Shown here: positions 35,667-48,209 of the stretch, piece by piece | Layout: each line of letters opens with the position of its first letter | Position numbering within the stretch: position 1 is the stretch's first letter | From: Oreohelix idahoensis | Taxonomy: Eukaryota; Mollusca; Gastropoda; Stylommatophora; Oreohelicidae | Direction of reading: 5' to 3' | DNA length: 64,000 nucleotides | Assembly (NCBI GenBank): GCA_024509875.1 | Contig: JAMPIV010014841.1 | Coordinates: 496,001 to 560,000, forward strand | Program-made: the position numbers and the translations under genes | Notes under the pieces: model-generated | The model's input: the letters and a program-made list of their open reading frames with translations, nothing else | What the model was told of the DNA's origin: nothing | Databases searched by the model: none

Positions 35667-36240
35667 ATTCCCACAATTCGATGAAAGGAAATATGATGAA
35701 AGAAAATCTTTCAACCAAGGAAAAAGGTGGTGTAAAAAATTGTCAGATGGACAATCATGACACTGACCGTTGCAGAAGGAAACCTGTGTATATGGCAACC
35801 CTTCAGGTCAGGTCGACCTCAAGACAGGAGGAGGATATTATGTTAGATACCACTCCAGAAGAGATGAGGAAGGCACAGGCTGGGGATAAAACACTCAAGC
35901 CTTGTTTCAGAAAATTGTCAACTTGTCATACAACTCCAGGCAAGGGAGATTTTTATATGAAAAACAAGTTGATGTATAGGAAGACTGGAGCTAGATCCAA
36001 AGGTCACGGACAGCTGGTTCTTCCAAAAAGATACAGGACAGACTTAATAAGGAGCCTACATGTGAAACCAGATGGGGACCATGAGAAGATAGGTACCATC
36101 ATTCAAAAGGTGGCTCACAATTATTATTGGCCCAAAGCAAGATGGGACATTGAGAATTTTGTAGAAAGGTGTAGCATAGCACATGAGGGAACACCCACAA
36201 GTGGGAACATGGATCAGGACCTGGACACGCCACGGGGCAA
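35667..36240 (+). pseudogene. Broken zinc knuckle and integrase finger
   Basis: At 35731-35773 removal of one A from an A6 run would give a C-x2-C-x4-H-x4-C knuckle; as it stands the first Cys is out of frame. The text then jumps to KAQAGDKTLKPCFRKL, which corresponds to the post-protease linker of the other element (KDPTLEPCFRK), so the protease is deleted. HVKPDGDHEKIGTIIQK and NYYWPKARWDIENFVERC follow as an integrase HHCC finger with its last Cys lost (CSIAH). Confidence 0.75.
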
Positions 36241-36623
36241 AATTAGGCCTGATAAAAAAAAGAGAATAATAAATTTGATAAAGTGGACCAAATGGAATGG
36301 GAAGCCCCTTTTCACGGACAAGCTTCACTTAACTGTTTTACAATGGCCACTATGCGGAGAGTGCAAAAAGATGTCTTACCCCAGGATAAGCCGACAATCC
36401 CTCAATCGGACTTAAACAAACTGGAGGAAGAGGATGTAGAGAGGAAATCTCTCATCAAGAATTTTAAGAGGGGAGAAAGCCCCAAGACAAGAAAAATTGG
36501 TAGCGGTCGTTTTGTGAATGATAATTCTGGGAGGAAAAATCATCACTATAAAGCTTCGAGTGGAAGAGACCATACCGGTGCATGGACAAATAGGTCCACA
36601 CAATTAAAGGTCCATATGTAACT

Positions 36624-37022
36624 ATGTTAAGAACGTGGACTGATGAAAAGGCAGAGGAAAACATTACATCTTCATACCAATATGTGAATGAGCTGACCAC
36701 TCGGTTAAAAACTGGCTGGAAACTTGCCAATGAAAATTTGAAACAAGCCAGGAAGAAACATGCTGCCTATTATAACAGGAAGGCGAAAGACAGAAATTTG
36801 GCTGTGGGAGAGAAAGTACTGCTTCTTTTGCCTGGGAGTCAGAATAAGTTACAAATTGGATGGCAGGGTCCATATACAGTTTTAGAGAAGGTGTCTAGAA
36901 CAAATTATAAGATAGATAAGAAGGGGAAAGAAAAAATCTATCATGTGAATCTCCTGAAGAAATATTTGGAAAGAGAACATCAGGAAGAGACACATTTGTT
37001 GACCTTGATGTTCCATTCTTAG
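36624..37022 (+). pseudogene. Integrase C-terminal module (GPY/F type)
   Basis: The open frame YVNELTTRLKTGWKLANENL, then GEKVLLLLPGSQNKLQIGWQ, GPYTVLEKVSRTNYKI and YHVNLLKKYLERE matches 13540-13840 almost block for block. The catalytic core that should precede it is absent (36240-36620 holds unrelated, basic sequence). It probably recognises DNA or chromatin in a working integrase. Confidence 0.85.
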
Positions 37023-37055
37023 TGCAGAATACTTTTTGGCTGAAGAAAATAAAGG

Positions 37056-37100
37056 GGGGGGGGGGGGAGGAGGGGGATGAGGGGGGAGGAGGGGGGAGAA
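37056..37100. repeat. G-rich tract
   Basis: G-runs separated by A and AT immediately after the truncated family B pol. A likely assembly trouble spot. Confidence 0.8.
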
Positions 37101-37124
37101 GGAGATTCTGGTTGGATAATCAAT

Positions 37125-37330
37125 TTCTTGTTCATTCCCTATGGAGCCTGACGTCACCACAGCAGGCGGACCTCTTGCAGTAAGCCTTCACCAAAACAAT
37201 CATTAGCTCGCGCCACGTTGTAGCAATTTGTTTTGCATTACTAGGTTGCCAGCCCCAGACACAACCTCATATTAGCCGCTGTTTACGACATGCCGCAGGG
37301 AACAAGAGTCCTATTCTGTCTTGATTTGAT
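37125..37330 (+). repeat. Dispersed SINE-like repeat copy
   Basis: Word order CCTATGGAGCCTGA, CAGGCGGACCTCTTGCAG, GTAGCAATTTGTTTTGCATT, GGTTGCCAGCC, ACAACCTCATATTAGCCGC, TTACGACATGCC matches the copy at 41930-42110. No tRNA promoter boxes seen. Confidence 0.65.
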
Positions 37331-37937
37331 CAGAGACTCCTGGGAACTAGACAAAGTTTCCCGGGAACTAGACAAAGTCATGACAAACTTTAATCACTGT
37401 TAATTAATGTTCCTTTTTTGTCGCAGATTTTATATTTGTTAGAAGAGAAAAAAACAAAGAAGAGAGGGTTTTGGGTTGCATCAATCAATCAATAAATCAA
37501 TCAATCACATATAGTTCTCCAAGGAGCATAGGCCTTCAACAAACACACGTCAAGGGTTTCTATCACGTGACTTCAGCTCAATGTATTTACGTGTCTTCAT
37601 CATGTTCATTTCTGTCTTCAGTTGTCTCCCCTGTGTGTTATTCGGTCTAGCACTATTTCTTTGACACTGGAGATTCCGGAAGAAGGACTACCTTGTAATG
37701 CTATCAACAGGCTTCCTCAAAGTGTACCAAATCCATCGCCGTTGTTTTCTCCTTTGCTCGTGTACCACTTCGTTGGTTGACCTACCTGTCCATGTGTTTT
37801 GATGGAGGTTTTGGTGGTTTAAAATTTCTACAGGATAGGGGTAGCCATCAACACTCCTTAGTCGCTTCTTACGACATGAGTGGTAGATCACAGTGTCACT
37901 ATTTTGTGCATCCGTTTCGGACTCCGGCAACACACGG

Positions 37938-37977
37938 GTTGGGGGGGGGGGGGGGGGAGAGGAAGGGGGGGGGGGGC
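37938..37977. repeat. Poly-G tract
   Basis: Two long G runs with AGAGGAA between, next to another short TTACGACATGAG motif (37871-37882) of the dispersed repeat family. Confidence 0.8.
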
Positions 37978-38530
37978 TTAAATAACATGTCTGCTGTCTG
38001 GAATTTTGGAAGCAGAGAGAAAATTGTAGATAAGTACGGAGTAATGATAAAAATGGAGTCGTCGTGAAAACCCAGATTACTGCACAGCCGCAATAAACTA
38101 AATAGAAAAAAAAATGGTTGTTGAACACGCGAGAATGACGCAAACTGTAAGTCGTATCTATACATGCCTGACTGCGTGAGTGAGAACCTAATTAAATATG
38201 TGAGATCACGCGTGAATAACTTTCCCGCAATTTTTGTGTATGTATAACAGTGATATCTCAGTGGTTGCTTGTGTGAGGCCATGTGTGGGAATGTATGAAA
38301 GTCAGATCATTCTAGAATATTACATGAGGAGAGAGAAAACAGTTGGGAGGGCAGGGAGTTCTGAAATACTTTCAGGGGAGGGTTTTATAGATGTATCAGC
38401 TAGGGAGTGGCTGATTAATTAATCAACTTGGGAAATCAGTCAGTCAATAAATCAATTCTATCGACATCTTGGGTGCATGGACCAGTAACAATGAACTCTA
38501 TTCTCATTATGTAATTAATTCTATTTTTAG

Positions 38531-38735
38531 TATATGATTAACTTTATTCTCACTGAAAGATAATTCTATACTCGGTATATCTTTACCTTTATTCTCACTG
38601 AAAGATAATTCTATACTCGGTACATCATTAACTTTATTCTCACTGAAAGATAATTCTATACTCGGTATATCATTAACTTTATTCTCACTGAAAGATAATT
38701 ATATACTCGGTATATCATTAACTTTAATCTCATGT
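38531..38735. repeat. 45-bp tandem repeat, about 4.5 copies
   Basis: The unit starts TATATGATTAACTTTATTCT and ends TCTATACTCGG. Four complete units and a part differ at a few positions. A minisatellite without coding sense. Confidence 0.92.
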
Positions 38736-38823
38736 CAAGATTAATTCTACAATATGTAAACAAGCAGCTCTTCCTTCCATCTATTATGAGCCTAATATTA
38801 ACTTTATCCCTTACGGGGTATAT

Positions 38824-38931
<108 letters not shown>

Positions 38932-39472
38932 CTATATTTTAAATGTATATGTATGTGTGCGTCAATGGAGGCTAACAAAAGCGATAACAAAGAAGTTACA
39001 AACTTTCAAAAATGGGTGCTTTCGTAGACCAGAAAGGTCGAAGGTACAAGATTGTAACAGATAGTGTGAGTAAAATGAATTCGGGTACAATTATATTTTT
39101 ATGAGATCGACTTTTATGATTGAAATTAGATTTGTAGTCTAAGGGAAATAATCCATAATACATTGAAGAAGGGGACAAGAGTAGGGTTGACGTCCCTTAA
39201 TCACAGAGTAGTGCGGCTGACCATGGCCGAGAATTCAAATAGTAAGTTTTTCTGTTTTGTTTTTTTCTGTGTGAGTTCGACTACGGGACTGGAGATTCAC
39301 GGGTTTAGGTGAACTGTTTGTGAGATAAAATTTGTTCCAGAAGGTTCGGAAATAGTAGTCGTGGTAAATCGTTTTTCAAAATTAAAGCATTCAGATTCGA
39401 AACACGATAGAGTTAAGGTGCTAGTTAGGGTTTTCTCCCAAGCGTTTAAAAGTGATTTACAAGTGGCAAGCT

Positions 39473-40345
39473 TCTTCTTCTTCATTCGTTCGCTTGAAAT
39501 ATATTGTCTATATCTGCAATGTTGTTTCTTGTATAAACTTCACTGTCTTTTGCAGTTCATACAGAGGTCCGTATAGTTTTGCTTCCAGTGTTGTTTCTCT
39601 GGGCCAGTGAGTTTCCTCAATATGTTCATATTCGGTGCAGTCTTGAAGTATGTGCTCTGCAGTCTGGAGTGCCTGTCCACATGTACACATGGCTGAATTG
39701 CCAATCTTGAATTTTGTATAAATGTGGCTGCGGAGTTGGTTGTGTCCTGTTCTGAGACGCAGAATGACAATTTGTTCTGATCTGTTCATAGCTTGGTAGT
39801 CATCCTGTGTTGGTGTTGGTGGCTTTCTGATTGATTTGATCATCTTTTTCTTCTGATGGTACGTAACTGGTACATCCGGTTGATCGTCTGCAGCACCTTC
39901 TTTAGTCAGTCGGTCTGCTTTCTCGTTTCCTGGTATTTCACAGTGAGACGGTATCCACTGCACGGTGACCTTGCGCTGGTTACACAGTTCAGACAGTAGG
40001 GCTTGTATACCTGATAATTTTCTGGACTGAATTGCTTGGAGTGCTGATCTTGCATCTGTCAATAATGCCACAGGCTGTGGACCGAGATTGGTGTTCAACA
40101 GTTTCTCGGTTGCCACCTTGATTTCCTGGATTTCTTCATCATAGTTGTTACAGAATTTTCCCCGTTGGTACTCTGACCGTATCCCTAGTGTTGTTTGGGT
40201 ATTCTATGTACACTCCTGCTCCTCCATTCTTTACTGCATTCTGTGCTGACCCATCCGTGTATACTCGGACCCAGAGGTCCTGTGGGTATTCATCATCCAG
40301 GAAACTGAGAGTGACTGTCCTACGTTACACGCTGTTCTGTTCATC
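39473..40345 (-). mobile_element. 5'-truncated I-clade LINE with 13-bp target duplication
   Basis: CAAGTGGCAAGCT flanks it (39460-39472 and 40346-40358). The minus strand carries RNase H: RVYTDGSAQNAVKNGGAGVY, a one-base shift near 40160, LLTDARSALQAIQSRKL and WIPSHCEIPGNEKADRLT with all acidic residues present. The zinc tail CTCGQALQTAEHILQDC follows and the frame stops after TTLQI. The 3' end carries (GAA)n (plus-strand TTCTTCTTC at 39473-39481). It is related to, but clearly diverged from, the LINE at 1611-5477. Confidence 0.92.
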
Positions 40346-40359
40346 CAAGTGGCAAGCTG

Positions 40360-41000
40360 AAATGGGAGTTTTTATCGAGTGATAAGCCAAAGTGATTTTG
40401 TTTGATTTTGTGGTGACAGAAAAGCTATAACTATCATTCAGACACTCAATCGCTTGGTACGCCACAAGTAGATATGACAGTTCATTATTTTATTCTATGG
40501 ACAAGATGCCAATGTTGCCAGTGAGAGAAAATGTGTGTATTTTCGAAAACCCAGGTACGTTGAATATTTAAATAATCTAGCTAAATAGTGAATGACAGTA
40601 GACAAGTGACAGGCTAGCAGAAGAATAACTTGGTAAATCAACATCCCTGGCTGTTAGTCCAGTCTCAATAAGGCACACCAAGAAATCAGAAGAAATAAGT
40701 CAGAACAAATAGAATAAACAGCGAGTACAGACGAAGAACAGTATGACAAAAAAAAATAGTACCAACAGTGGTTCTCAAGCCACGACCACCATAACCACTA
40801 GAGGCAGTATGAATGTAGAAGCAGCGATAGAAAGAGAGAGAATAAAAGAAAATGACATTTTTATTATTACCTACTGATGGTTTGCTGTATAAAGTCTGTC
40901 AGCTTCATGAGGAAGGTTGGACATATCGTTTCTTCAACATTTTTGATCGTGTAAATAAAGTTCAACATTTGACTGTTACTGCTGTCAACGTAAAGTCATT
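40360..41000. other. Stretch without recognisable gene
   Basis: AT-rich, no repeats apart from A runs; short frames only. Confidence 0.4.
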
Positions 41001-41088
41001 CATGAACTCGTGAAATCATCCATCAACTCGTGAAATCATCCATCAACTCGTGAAATCGTTCATCACCTCGTGAAATCATCCATCAACT
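41001..41088. repeat. 20-bp tandem repeat, about 4.4 copies
   Basis: Unit CATCAACTCGTGAAATCATC with single changes per copy. Confidence 0.92.
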
Positions 41089-41159
41089 GTCAGTACATGA
41101 ACTGTTGTCGATGTTTTGAAATTAAGAAGTCTCCCTTACCACAAGTAAGCTGCCTGCTG

Positions 41160-41520
41160 TTTAGGGTAGAGATACGAAACTTATACGATCACAACATAGA
41201 GAAGTAGGAAATAGTAGACAAGCTTTCATGCACGGCCACAAGATCACCAAAGTGGAACTGATGACGAGACCAAGACAGGTGTCAGTGGAGCAGGAGATTA
41301 GAAAAAGAAGCTGGGGATGTTTAGGACACACCTTGAGGAAACCTATTGACAGTTTTGTTTTTCTGGAACCACTAGTGTTGAGGAAGTAGAAGGAGCTGAC
41401 AAACACATAGAGAAGATAAATAGACACATATGAAGGTGATTAAGAATATATGGAAACGTCTCGAACAAATGGCACAAGACAAGAGGGTTTGACATGAAAC
41501 TATTGAAGGTCAATGCCCCT
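41160..41520 (+). pseudogene. LINE C-terminal remnant
   Basis: Translating across shifts gives ELMTRPRQVSVEQEIRKRSW, GCLGHTLRKP and later NIWKRLEQMAQDK. These match the conserved (P)VEQEI(R)RRxW-G-(I)GHTLRKP ... TWKELERMAQDR order at the end of LINE polymerases. All frames are broken. Ends near the GCCCCTGGAAAAGGGG site where a G-run begins. Confidence 0.65.
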
Positions 41521-41526
41521 GGAAAA

Positions 41527-41562
41527 GGGGGGGGGGGGGTTGTGGGGGGGGGGGGGGGGGGG
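41527..41562. repeat. Poly-G tract
   Basis: Two G runs with a TTGT break, directly after the LINE remnant. Confidence 0.85.
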
Positions 41563-41599
41563 AAGGGACTGAAGGGTAATTTTTTTTATTTTTTTCCTT

Positions 41600-41760
41600 T
41601 TTGGTTCCTTGTAGAACATAGAGCCGCCACCGCAGCTACTCTCCCCCTACAGAAGTCATGCACCAAGGCATTCATGTCATGTTCTCTTGTCATAGTGGAA
41701 TCTGTTGCAATTTGTTTTACAGTATGAGTTTGCCAGCTCCATGCATGACGGATAATAGAT
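41600..41760 (+). repeat. Dispersed SINE-like repeat copy
   Basis: Contains the shared words AGAAGTCATGCACCAAGGCA, TTCATGTCATGTTCTCTTG and GCAATTTGTTTTACAGTATG in the same order as the other copies. Confidence 0.55.
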
Positions 41761-41929
41761 GAATGAACGAATCTGACGGAAAGAATGCAGTTGAGACATT
41801 TGCTGGTGAAGGTCTATAAGATGTGGACGTAATAGTTATGAGAATATTCAGTTGTGGACATAATAGTACACGAAACATAGAATCACAGAGTAGAGAGGTA
41901 ATTTACTCTTTGTTCCTTTCTGCTCCTAA

Positions 41930-42170
41930 TGGAGCATGGGGGCAACCGTTGTGGCTGGTTCCCTTGCAGGAAGCCGGCGACAAAACATTCATGTGCTCGT
42001 GCGGTGATGATTTCTGTAGCAGTGTGTTTTACTTGATGAGGTGGCCAGCCTCAAACACACCCTCATGTTAGCGGCCTCTTACGACATGCTTGAGGACGCA
42101 GTGGTTCTATTCTTTCTTTGCTTCCACAGAAGCTCCCGGGACTTACACGGGACTTATACGGGACTCGGTG
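41930..42170 (+). repeat. Dispersed SINE-like repeat copy (best preserved)
   Basis: Runs from GCTCCTAATGGAGCATGGGG through AAACATTCATGTGCTCGTG, GATGAGGTGGCCAGCC and GTTAGCGGCCTCTTACGACA to GCAGTGGTTCTATTC. The TTACGACATG core recurs in at least three other places, once inverted. The start resembles the GCTCC-x-GGAGC palindrome at the ends of the LINE remnants. Confidence 0.65.
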
Positions 42171-42252
42171 GCAATTATTTATGGCAAATTCAACGGATAA
42201 TGAAGACGATAAGAAGGCAACGAAAAGTCCCCGATAACCTTCACTCAAGACA

Positions 42253-42288
42253 TGACAAGTAACAACAACAACAACAACAACAACAAAA
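42253..42288. repeat. (CAA)n microsatellite
   Basis: About ten ACA/CAA units. Confidence 0.9.
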
Positions 42289-42659
42289 GTAATGAAGACA
42301 CCATTAACGGTAAGATGTGTGGACACATTATCGCCTACATTTGTCAACAAAACATGATGATGACTGTATGAGTGTGCCGATGATGGTGATGATAAGTAAT
42401 GGTTATTCGGTGCCGATGGTAATGATGATGTTCATGGAATGATAATAGTGAGGAAGTCATTTTGGCAACATAATTATAATAATAGAATGTTAGTGCTGTC
42501 CTCATGATGATGCTGTTTTTCGGGGAGAATCATTATATTAAGATGACGGCAATTCTGACATAGCGATAATAATGATATTGGTAATGAGTGTGTTGCTGCA
42601 AGCTTCTCCAAGGGGGCTGGTGCAGGGGTGGCCGTGTCCTCCATAAAAAGAGAAAAATG

Positions 42660-42755
42660 AAAGAAATGAAGGAAGGAATAAAGGAAGGAATGAATGAATG
42701 AAGGAAGGACAAAAGGAAGTAAAGAAGGAAGTAAAGAAGGAAGGAAGGAAGGTTG
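42660..42755. repeat. (GGAA)n-type degenerate tetranucleotide repeat
   Basis: Mixture of AAGG, GAAT and AAGT units. Confidence 0.85.
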
Positions 42756-43589
42756 ATCAGAACATATTGACAGTGATATAACAATAGTAATAAAAGCCAT
42801 TAGTTGTCACTCCCTCCCCGACCACTCATCAAGCTAGTGATCTGTCCCGCGGTCAGTCAGAACGCATCAGAATGATGGCGATAATAAATGAATCAAACAA
42901 TCAGTTTAAAAGCCCCGCCCTAGAACAGACTCTGCATAATTCAACACGTTAGTTCAGTTTATCAGTTTCAGATAGGACATGGCAATCACAATTTGTCGAT
43001 AATGGAAAAACAAAACAAAAATAAGAGAAAAAAATAACTAGACTCCTTTTATCACGTGACACGGCCTTGGACTGAGTTCTAGACCTCATTTTCACTATCA
43101 GGCGGAATGAGACAATTTCTAGGCGTTTGTGACTGGAAATGTAGTTATTTATAACCAGAAGTGTCAACACTTGTTACTGCCAAAACTGCAGTTTAACTAG
43201 AATTGTAAAAATTTGCGATAATGTGCAGAAATTTATTTATTGAAGGTGTCTACAACGGAAATGTGTTATTGATTTAAAATAAAATTGAAGTAAAAGATAC
43301 CCTTTTCAGATTTAAAAAACAAAGTTTGGATAAAATTAACAACCATTTAAATCAGTTTCCTTTTAATACAATATCTCAAAGTCCCCTTTATGGTTCTGCT
43401 AACACAAGTAATATAACGCGAAAAGGGTTTCCTTAACCACAAACGTTTTTGAAACGTGTGTCGTACGGGAACCATAAAGCTGCTCTACATTTGTAAGTTG
43501 CTAATGGGAGGATGGGATCCCGACGTGTATTGACACTTTGTTAACAGTGACATGGAATATCTGCTAATAAATGGTGAAAAGATTAAATG

Positions 43590-43985
43590 TCAAGTCAGTC
43601 CTATTGTATGGCTCTGAAACATGGAGAAACACGAAAACAACAATAAAAAATCTACACTTTCATAAATGGGTACTTGCGTAGAAGAAAATGATTGAAGTGG
43701 TATGACAATATCATTAATGTGGAACCGATGACAAGAACCAGACAAATGCCAGTGGAACAAGAGATGAAAAGACAACGCTCTAGATGGATATGACAAAAAT
43801 TGACGAAACAATGGGGTAATATAGGCAGAGGTAAATGGTAAATAAAAAAAAATAAAAATAAAACATATGGAGAAGAGAAAGAAATGAAAACGATGAGGAA
43901 AACATGGAAAGAGCTTGAGCGATGGCACGGGACAGGAAGACTTGGCATGTGTTTGTTGAAGGCCTATGCTCCTCGGGGAGCTAAA
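43590..43985 (+). pseudogene. LINE C-terminal remnant
   Basis: Reads VLLYGSETWRNTKTTIKNLH at 43598-43660, later (across stops) RQMPVEQEMKRQRS and KTWKELERWHGTGRLGMCLL. This is the same C-terminal signature as at 41160 and 8572. It ends in TATGCTCCTCGGGGAGCTAAA, a short palindromic end that recurs at 57868 (TATGCTCCATAGGGAGCTAAA), which supports a natural 3' region. Confidence 0.75.
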
Positions 43986-44689
43986 GGGTATTGATTAGTT
44001 GACCGATGAAAGGATACAATGAAACCACATTCAACCAATCACACATCCTCCAACTGACCACCCAGAGCGAGCATTAAACATGAGGAAGATGAGATAACAG
44101 AACTTAATAAATAATGGGGAGCGAATAGTGTCAAACAATAACCCTGAGTTATCTGGTTGATGCCGATAGACGGCGCTGAGTTTGTTCACCCGGGACTTAA
44201 TCTGAACTCGCATGACGTCACACGATCTCTCATCTTCTCAACAAATTGATTTAACAAGCGACGTGCCTATACATCAACTCTTTTAATGCGATCTTGATTT
44301 CTGACTCCCGTTGTTGTATTTGTTACTGCATGAGCTGATGTTAACATATCACTGATCGAGATCAAAGATGAGTACAGTGTAAATTCAGACAAAAAAATAA
44401 ACGCCAGGCTAATGTGTACATAAAATGCTGATTCCTGCACTTTATGTGTTACGAGAATTTCCAAAGATAAACAAGCACATTTATCTCTCATTACTGTTGA
44501 ACTAGTTTATGCTCACATGTGAGGGAAACAAATACTTCTCGCAGATTTATGTCGTAATGGGATAACTTGGGTTGAGTATTCTGTCAGAACAAAGTCGGAA
44601 GGAAGATCTGATTAAAAACATAAAGATGGACCAAAGAGAGGGACCGCCGTGCAGTTCACGTGAGTCTCTGAGGAGGCAAAGATAAGGAT

Positions 44690-44830
44690 AGGGACTGCTC
44701 CCCTCAGGCATGTCGTAAAGGCGACTATTTTCGTTAATATGTTAATATGAGGATGCACATGAGGGCTGCAATCTGATCATGTAAAATCATTTGCTACATA
44801 AACCACAACTGTAAATGTTTGTGTGTTGGC
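44690..44830 (-). repeat. Inverted copy of the dispersed SINE-like repeat
   Basis: GCATGTCGTAAAGGCGACTA followed by ATATGAGGATGCACATGAGG is the reverse complement of the TTAGC-CTCTTACGACATGC block. The rest is decayed. Confidence 0.5.
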
Positions 44831-44840
44831 GTAGGCTTCC

Positions 44841-45972
<1,132 letters not shown>

Positions 45973-46140
45973 TCCTATAGGTGATGAATTTTCACTATTG
46001 AATACAGGTAGACGCTATCCATGCCTGGTGGTTACGCCATAATAGCGAGATAGGTTGTAGATACTCTGTCTATATCCGACTGGCCGCTAATACGTGCGGA
46101 GGTTTTGTATGACCCGAAGACACACACAAGACGAGGTTAC

Positions 46141-47771
46141 TGTAGCGAAATGGTTTTTTGTTTTGAGGGAGAAAGTGTAAGTATGACAGACTTGATGGAA
46201 GAATGAATAAAAGATAATCTCTAGAGGAAACTCTTCCAGACTGCAGGTTGAATGCACAGTCTCTCCTCGGGGATTAGTCCACTCAAAAAACCTGTCTAAG
46301 AGAATTCTGGTGAAACTAAACAGGATATTCTCTAGGCGATAAATTCTTTATCCGATATCCTACAAAGGACTATGTATAGTACATATAGATGAATAAGAGA
46401 TTTGGTGCCACATTAAAAATATCCTGACCCAATAGTGTTATTTAATTTTGGCTCTACCCCCAGGGTGTAGATTTATGTTATTAAAACTATACAACCCAAT
46501 TAAATATTACAAAGAAAATAACAACAGACTCGGTTATGTAAAGTTTACCAAAAATGAAAATAGAATCTCACAATATATTCAAATATACAACTATATGTTC
46601 CCTAATCTATGAATGATTCCGAACCATGTCAGAATTAATTTTTCATCATTGGACAAAGGGAATATTCTTTAGTGGTTCTGCTGGCATGTTCAGATACTCA
46701 TCTCAAATGCTGATGTAGTCTTGTTGCCAGGGGTTCAATATGTCCCAGCACTCCAAGTCTCGCAAGTTCTTTTTAGGGTTTCAGAGGATGGCAAGTTGCT
46801 TCTTCTCCGTCTTGACACAGGGCTCATCACCAACTGGGATGGAGTATGTCTGCCCTTGAGAACACTGCTTATGGTTTAGTCTTCTGGTATGACAACCTGG
46901 TAGGACTGGATTGACAAACAATTTGAGCTCCATTAGTAATCTTGCCAGAGAAGTCATTTCCCATATCTGCTGGGCGCTAATCGTCCATCAGAAATCTAAC
47001 AAAGTGCTATTTATTATCTAGGAAATACTATAGCATAACTGATGTTATAAGCAAACAGGTGGATCTCAACCTATATCCGGCTTACAGCTTGTCTATCGCA
47101 GTGATTTTCAACATATGGGCTGTAAGCTTCACCAACTGTGAAGTTTGGGCTGTGGTCATCAAAAGTTTGAGAACCACTGGCCTACATTGTGCCCATAAAG
47201 CAATAAATCAATTTGGCAAGGATATTAATTTCTGTCACAGTGAAAAACAAAAAATACTGACATGATATGTTGTAGATAAACATAAGATTATTATTCATGT
47301 ATTCAAATAAACAATATTAGATCACTTACTCGCTGCGCTCACAACCACTGCTGTTTAAAATGACCGGGCCCCTCTGTATTTCTTAAACAGGACCATCTTT
47401 GTCCAGGCTGGTCGGTTCGCTAGTCTAGGCTGCCGCTTTGTGAATCCTGCGCTTCGAGAATCGCGCCTAATTCCTCCAGGTTTCCGTTTGGTTGCTGAGG
47501 TCAAAGGTCAAAAGACAATATACGGCTGCCTATCCCGTTGGCTTAACTGTAATTATTCAGGGCGCGGTTTCAAGTTCACAGCTTTAAAAGGTCACAGTGG
47601 TTTGCTGGTAACCTCGATTTAAGAAAAAGGAATTTATTTTCCGAAGCAAATGGGAGATCTCCTGCGGTGTATTGATGCGTGGGGGATATTCTAGAGAATT
47701 TAGAGAGAAGGAATGTTTAGGTATGAGAAAAGATTGACAGAGAGAAAAGAAGGCGAATACACTTCGTGACA
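46141..47771 (-). repeat. 3' LTR of family C element
   Basis: 1,631 bp. 46176-47213 and 47598-47771 match 50095-51162 and 51586-51763, but the middle (47214-47597) differs from the other LTR. Confidence 0.85.
47099..47179. mobile_element. Small hAT-type MITE inside LTR (copy 1)
   Basis: 81 bp from CAGTGATTTTCAACATATGG to AAAGTTTGAGAACCACTG. The ends form imperfect inverted repeats of the CAGTGGTTCTCAAA type common in hAT elements. Flanks GTCTATCG and GCCTACAT are partly alike, as from an old 8-bp duplication. Confidence 0.6.
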
Positions 47772-47784
47772 TAGGCCCCCTTTT
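47772..47784 (-). promoter_or_regulatory. Polypurine tract of family C element
   Basis: Minus strand AAAAGGGGGCCTA directly before the 3' LTR start TGTCACG. Confidence 0.7.
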
Positions 47785-48014
47785 AAAAGTTATGCCTACG
47801 GCTAACTTAAGTTGAGCCGACTATTCTCTTCTGTCTGCTAATACCTTCCTGTTTCATATCTCTCGTTATTCAATCCCATTGTTTCCTCTTTTCCCTCTGT
47901 CGAACGGTATGCCTGTAATCCACACATCTCTATCCGTTTCCTTTTCAATACGTAGTTGAGGTGGGTTGAGCAAGCCTGCTCGCAAAAATATCCCCCTCTT
48001 CTTTTCTCCCTTAT

Positions 48015-48175
48015 GGATCCTCCATTGAAGCTTGCCTCCTGGCAAAGAGCTTGCCCTAAAGCCTACACTCTGCTTGCAATGAGGTCTATAGCAAATAGTT
48101 TTGCATGACGAGGTTGCCAACCTCATACACAACCTTATTTTAGTCATATTACTTGACCTGCCTAAGGACACATAC
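48015..48175 (+). repeat. Dispersed SINE-like repeat copy nested in family C element
   Basis: Shows AGCAAATAGTTTTGCATGA, CGAGGTTGCCAACCTCATAC and ACAACCTTATTTTAGTCATA in the order of the other copies. It lies just inside the 3' LTR of the element and on the opposite strand to its genes. Confidence 0.5.
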
Positions 48176-48209
48176 CTATCTCCCCAGGTATGAGAGCGTG
48201 TATGTTCCT

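Larger units (their letters stand above)
34376..37022 (+). mobile_element. Internal region of family B LTR element, pol mostly deleted
   Basis: The 5' LTR at 32313-34375 is followed by a TGGGGTCTCGCTCTTGG stretch starting at 34380, a plausible tRNA primer-binding site. Then come gag, a broken zinc knuckle, an integrase finger and the integrase C-terminal module. Protease, the integrase core and all of RT/RNase H are missing, and no 3' LTR follows the G-rich tract at 37056. Its gag and integrase C-terminus are clearly homologous to those of the 5478-19024 element, so both belong to one clade. Confidence 0.8.

Noticed and set aside
41494..41727. 77-codon Gly-rich frame
   Set aside because: Produced by the poly-G tract.
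46171..46175. Element C left end at 46176 (TGTAAGTATGAC)
   Set aside because: Flanks did not duplicate there; the end at 46141 gives a matching GTTAC pair with 51764-51768.
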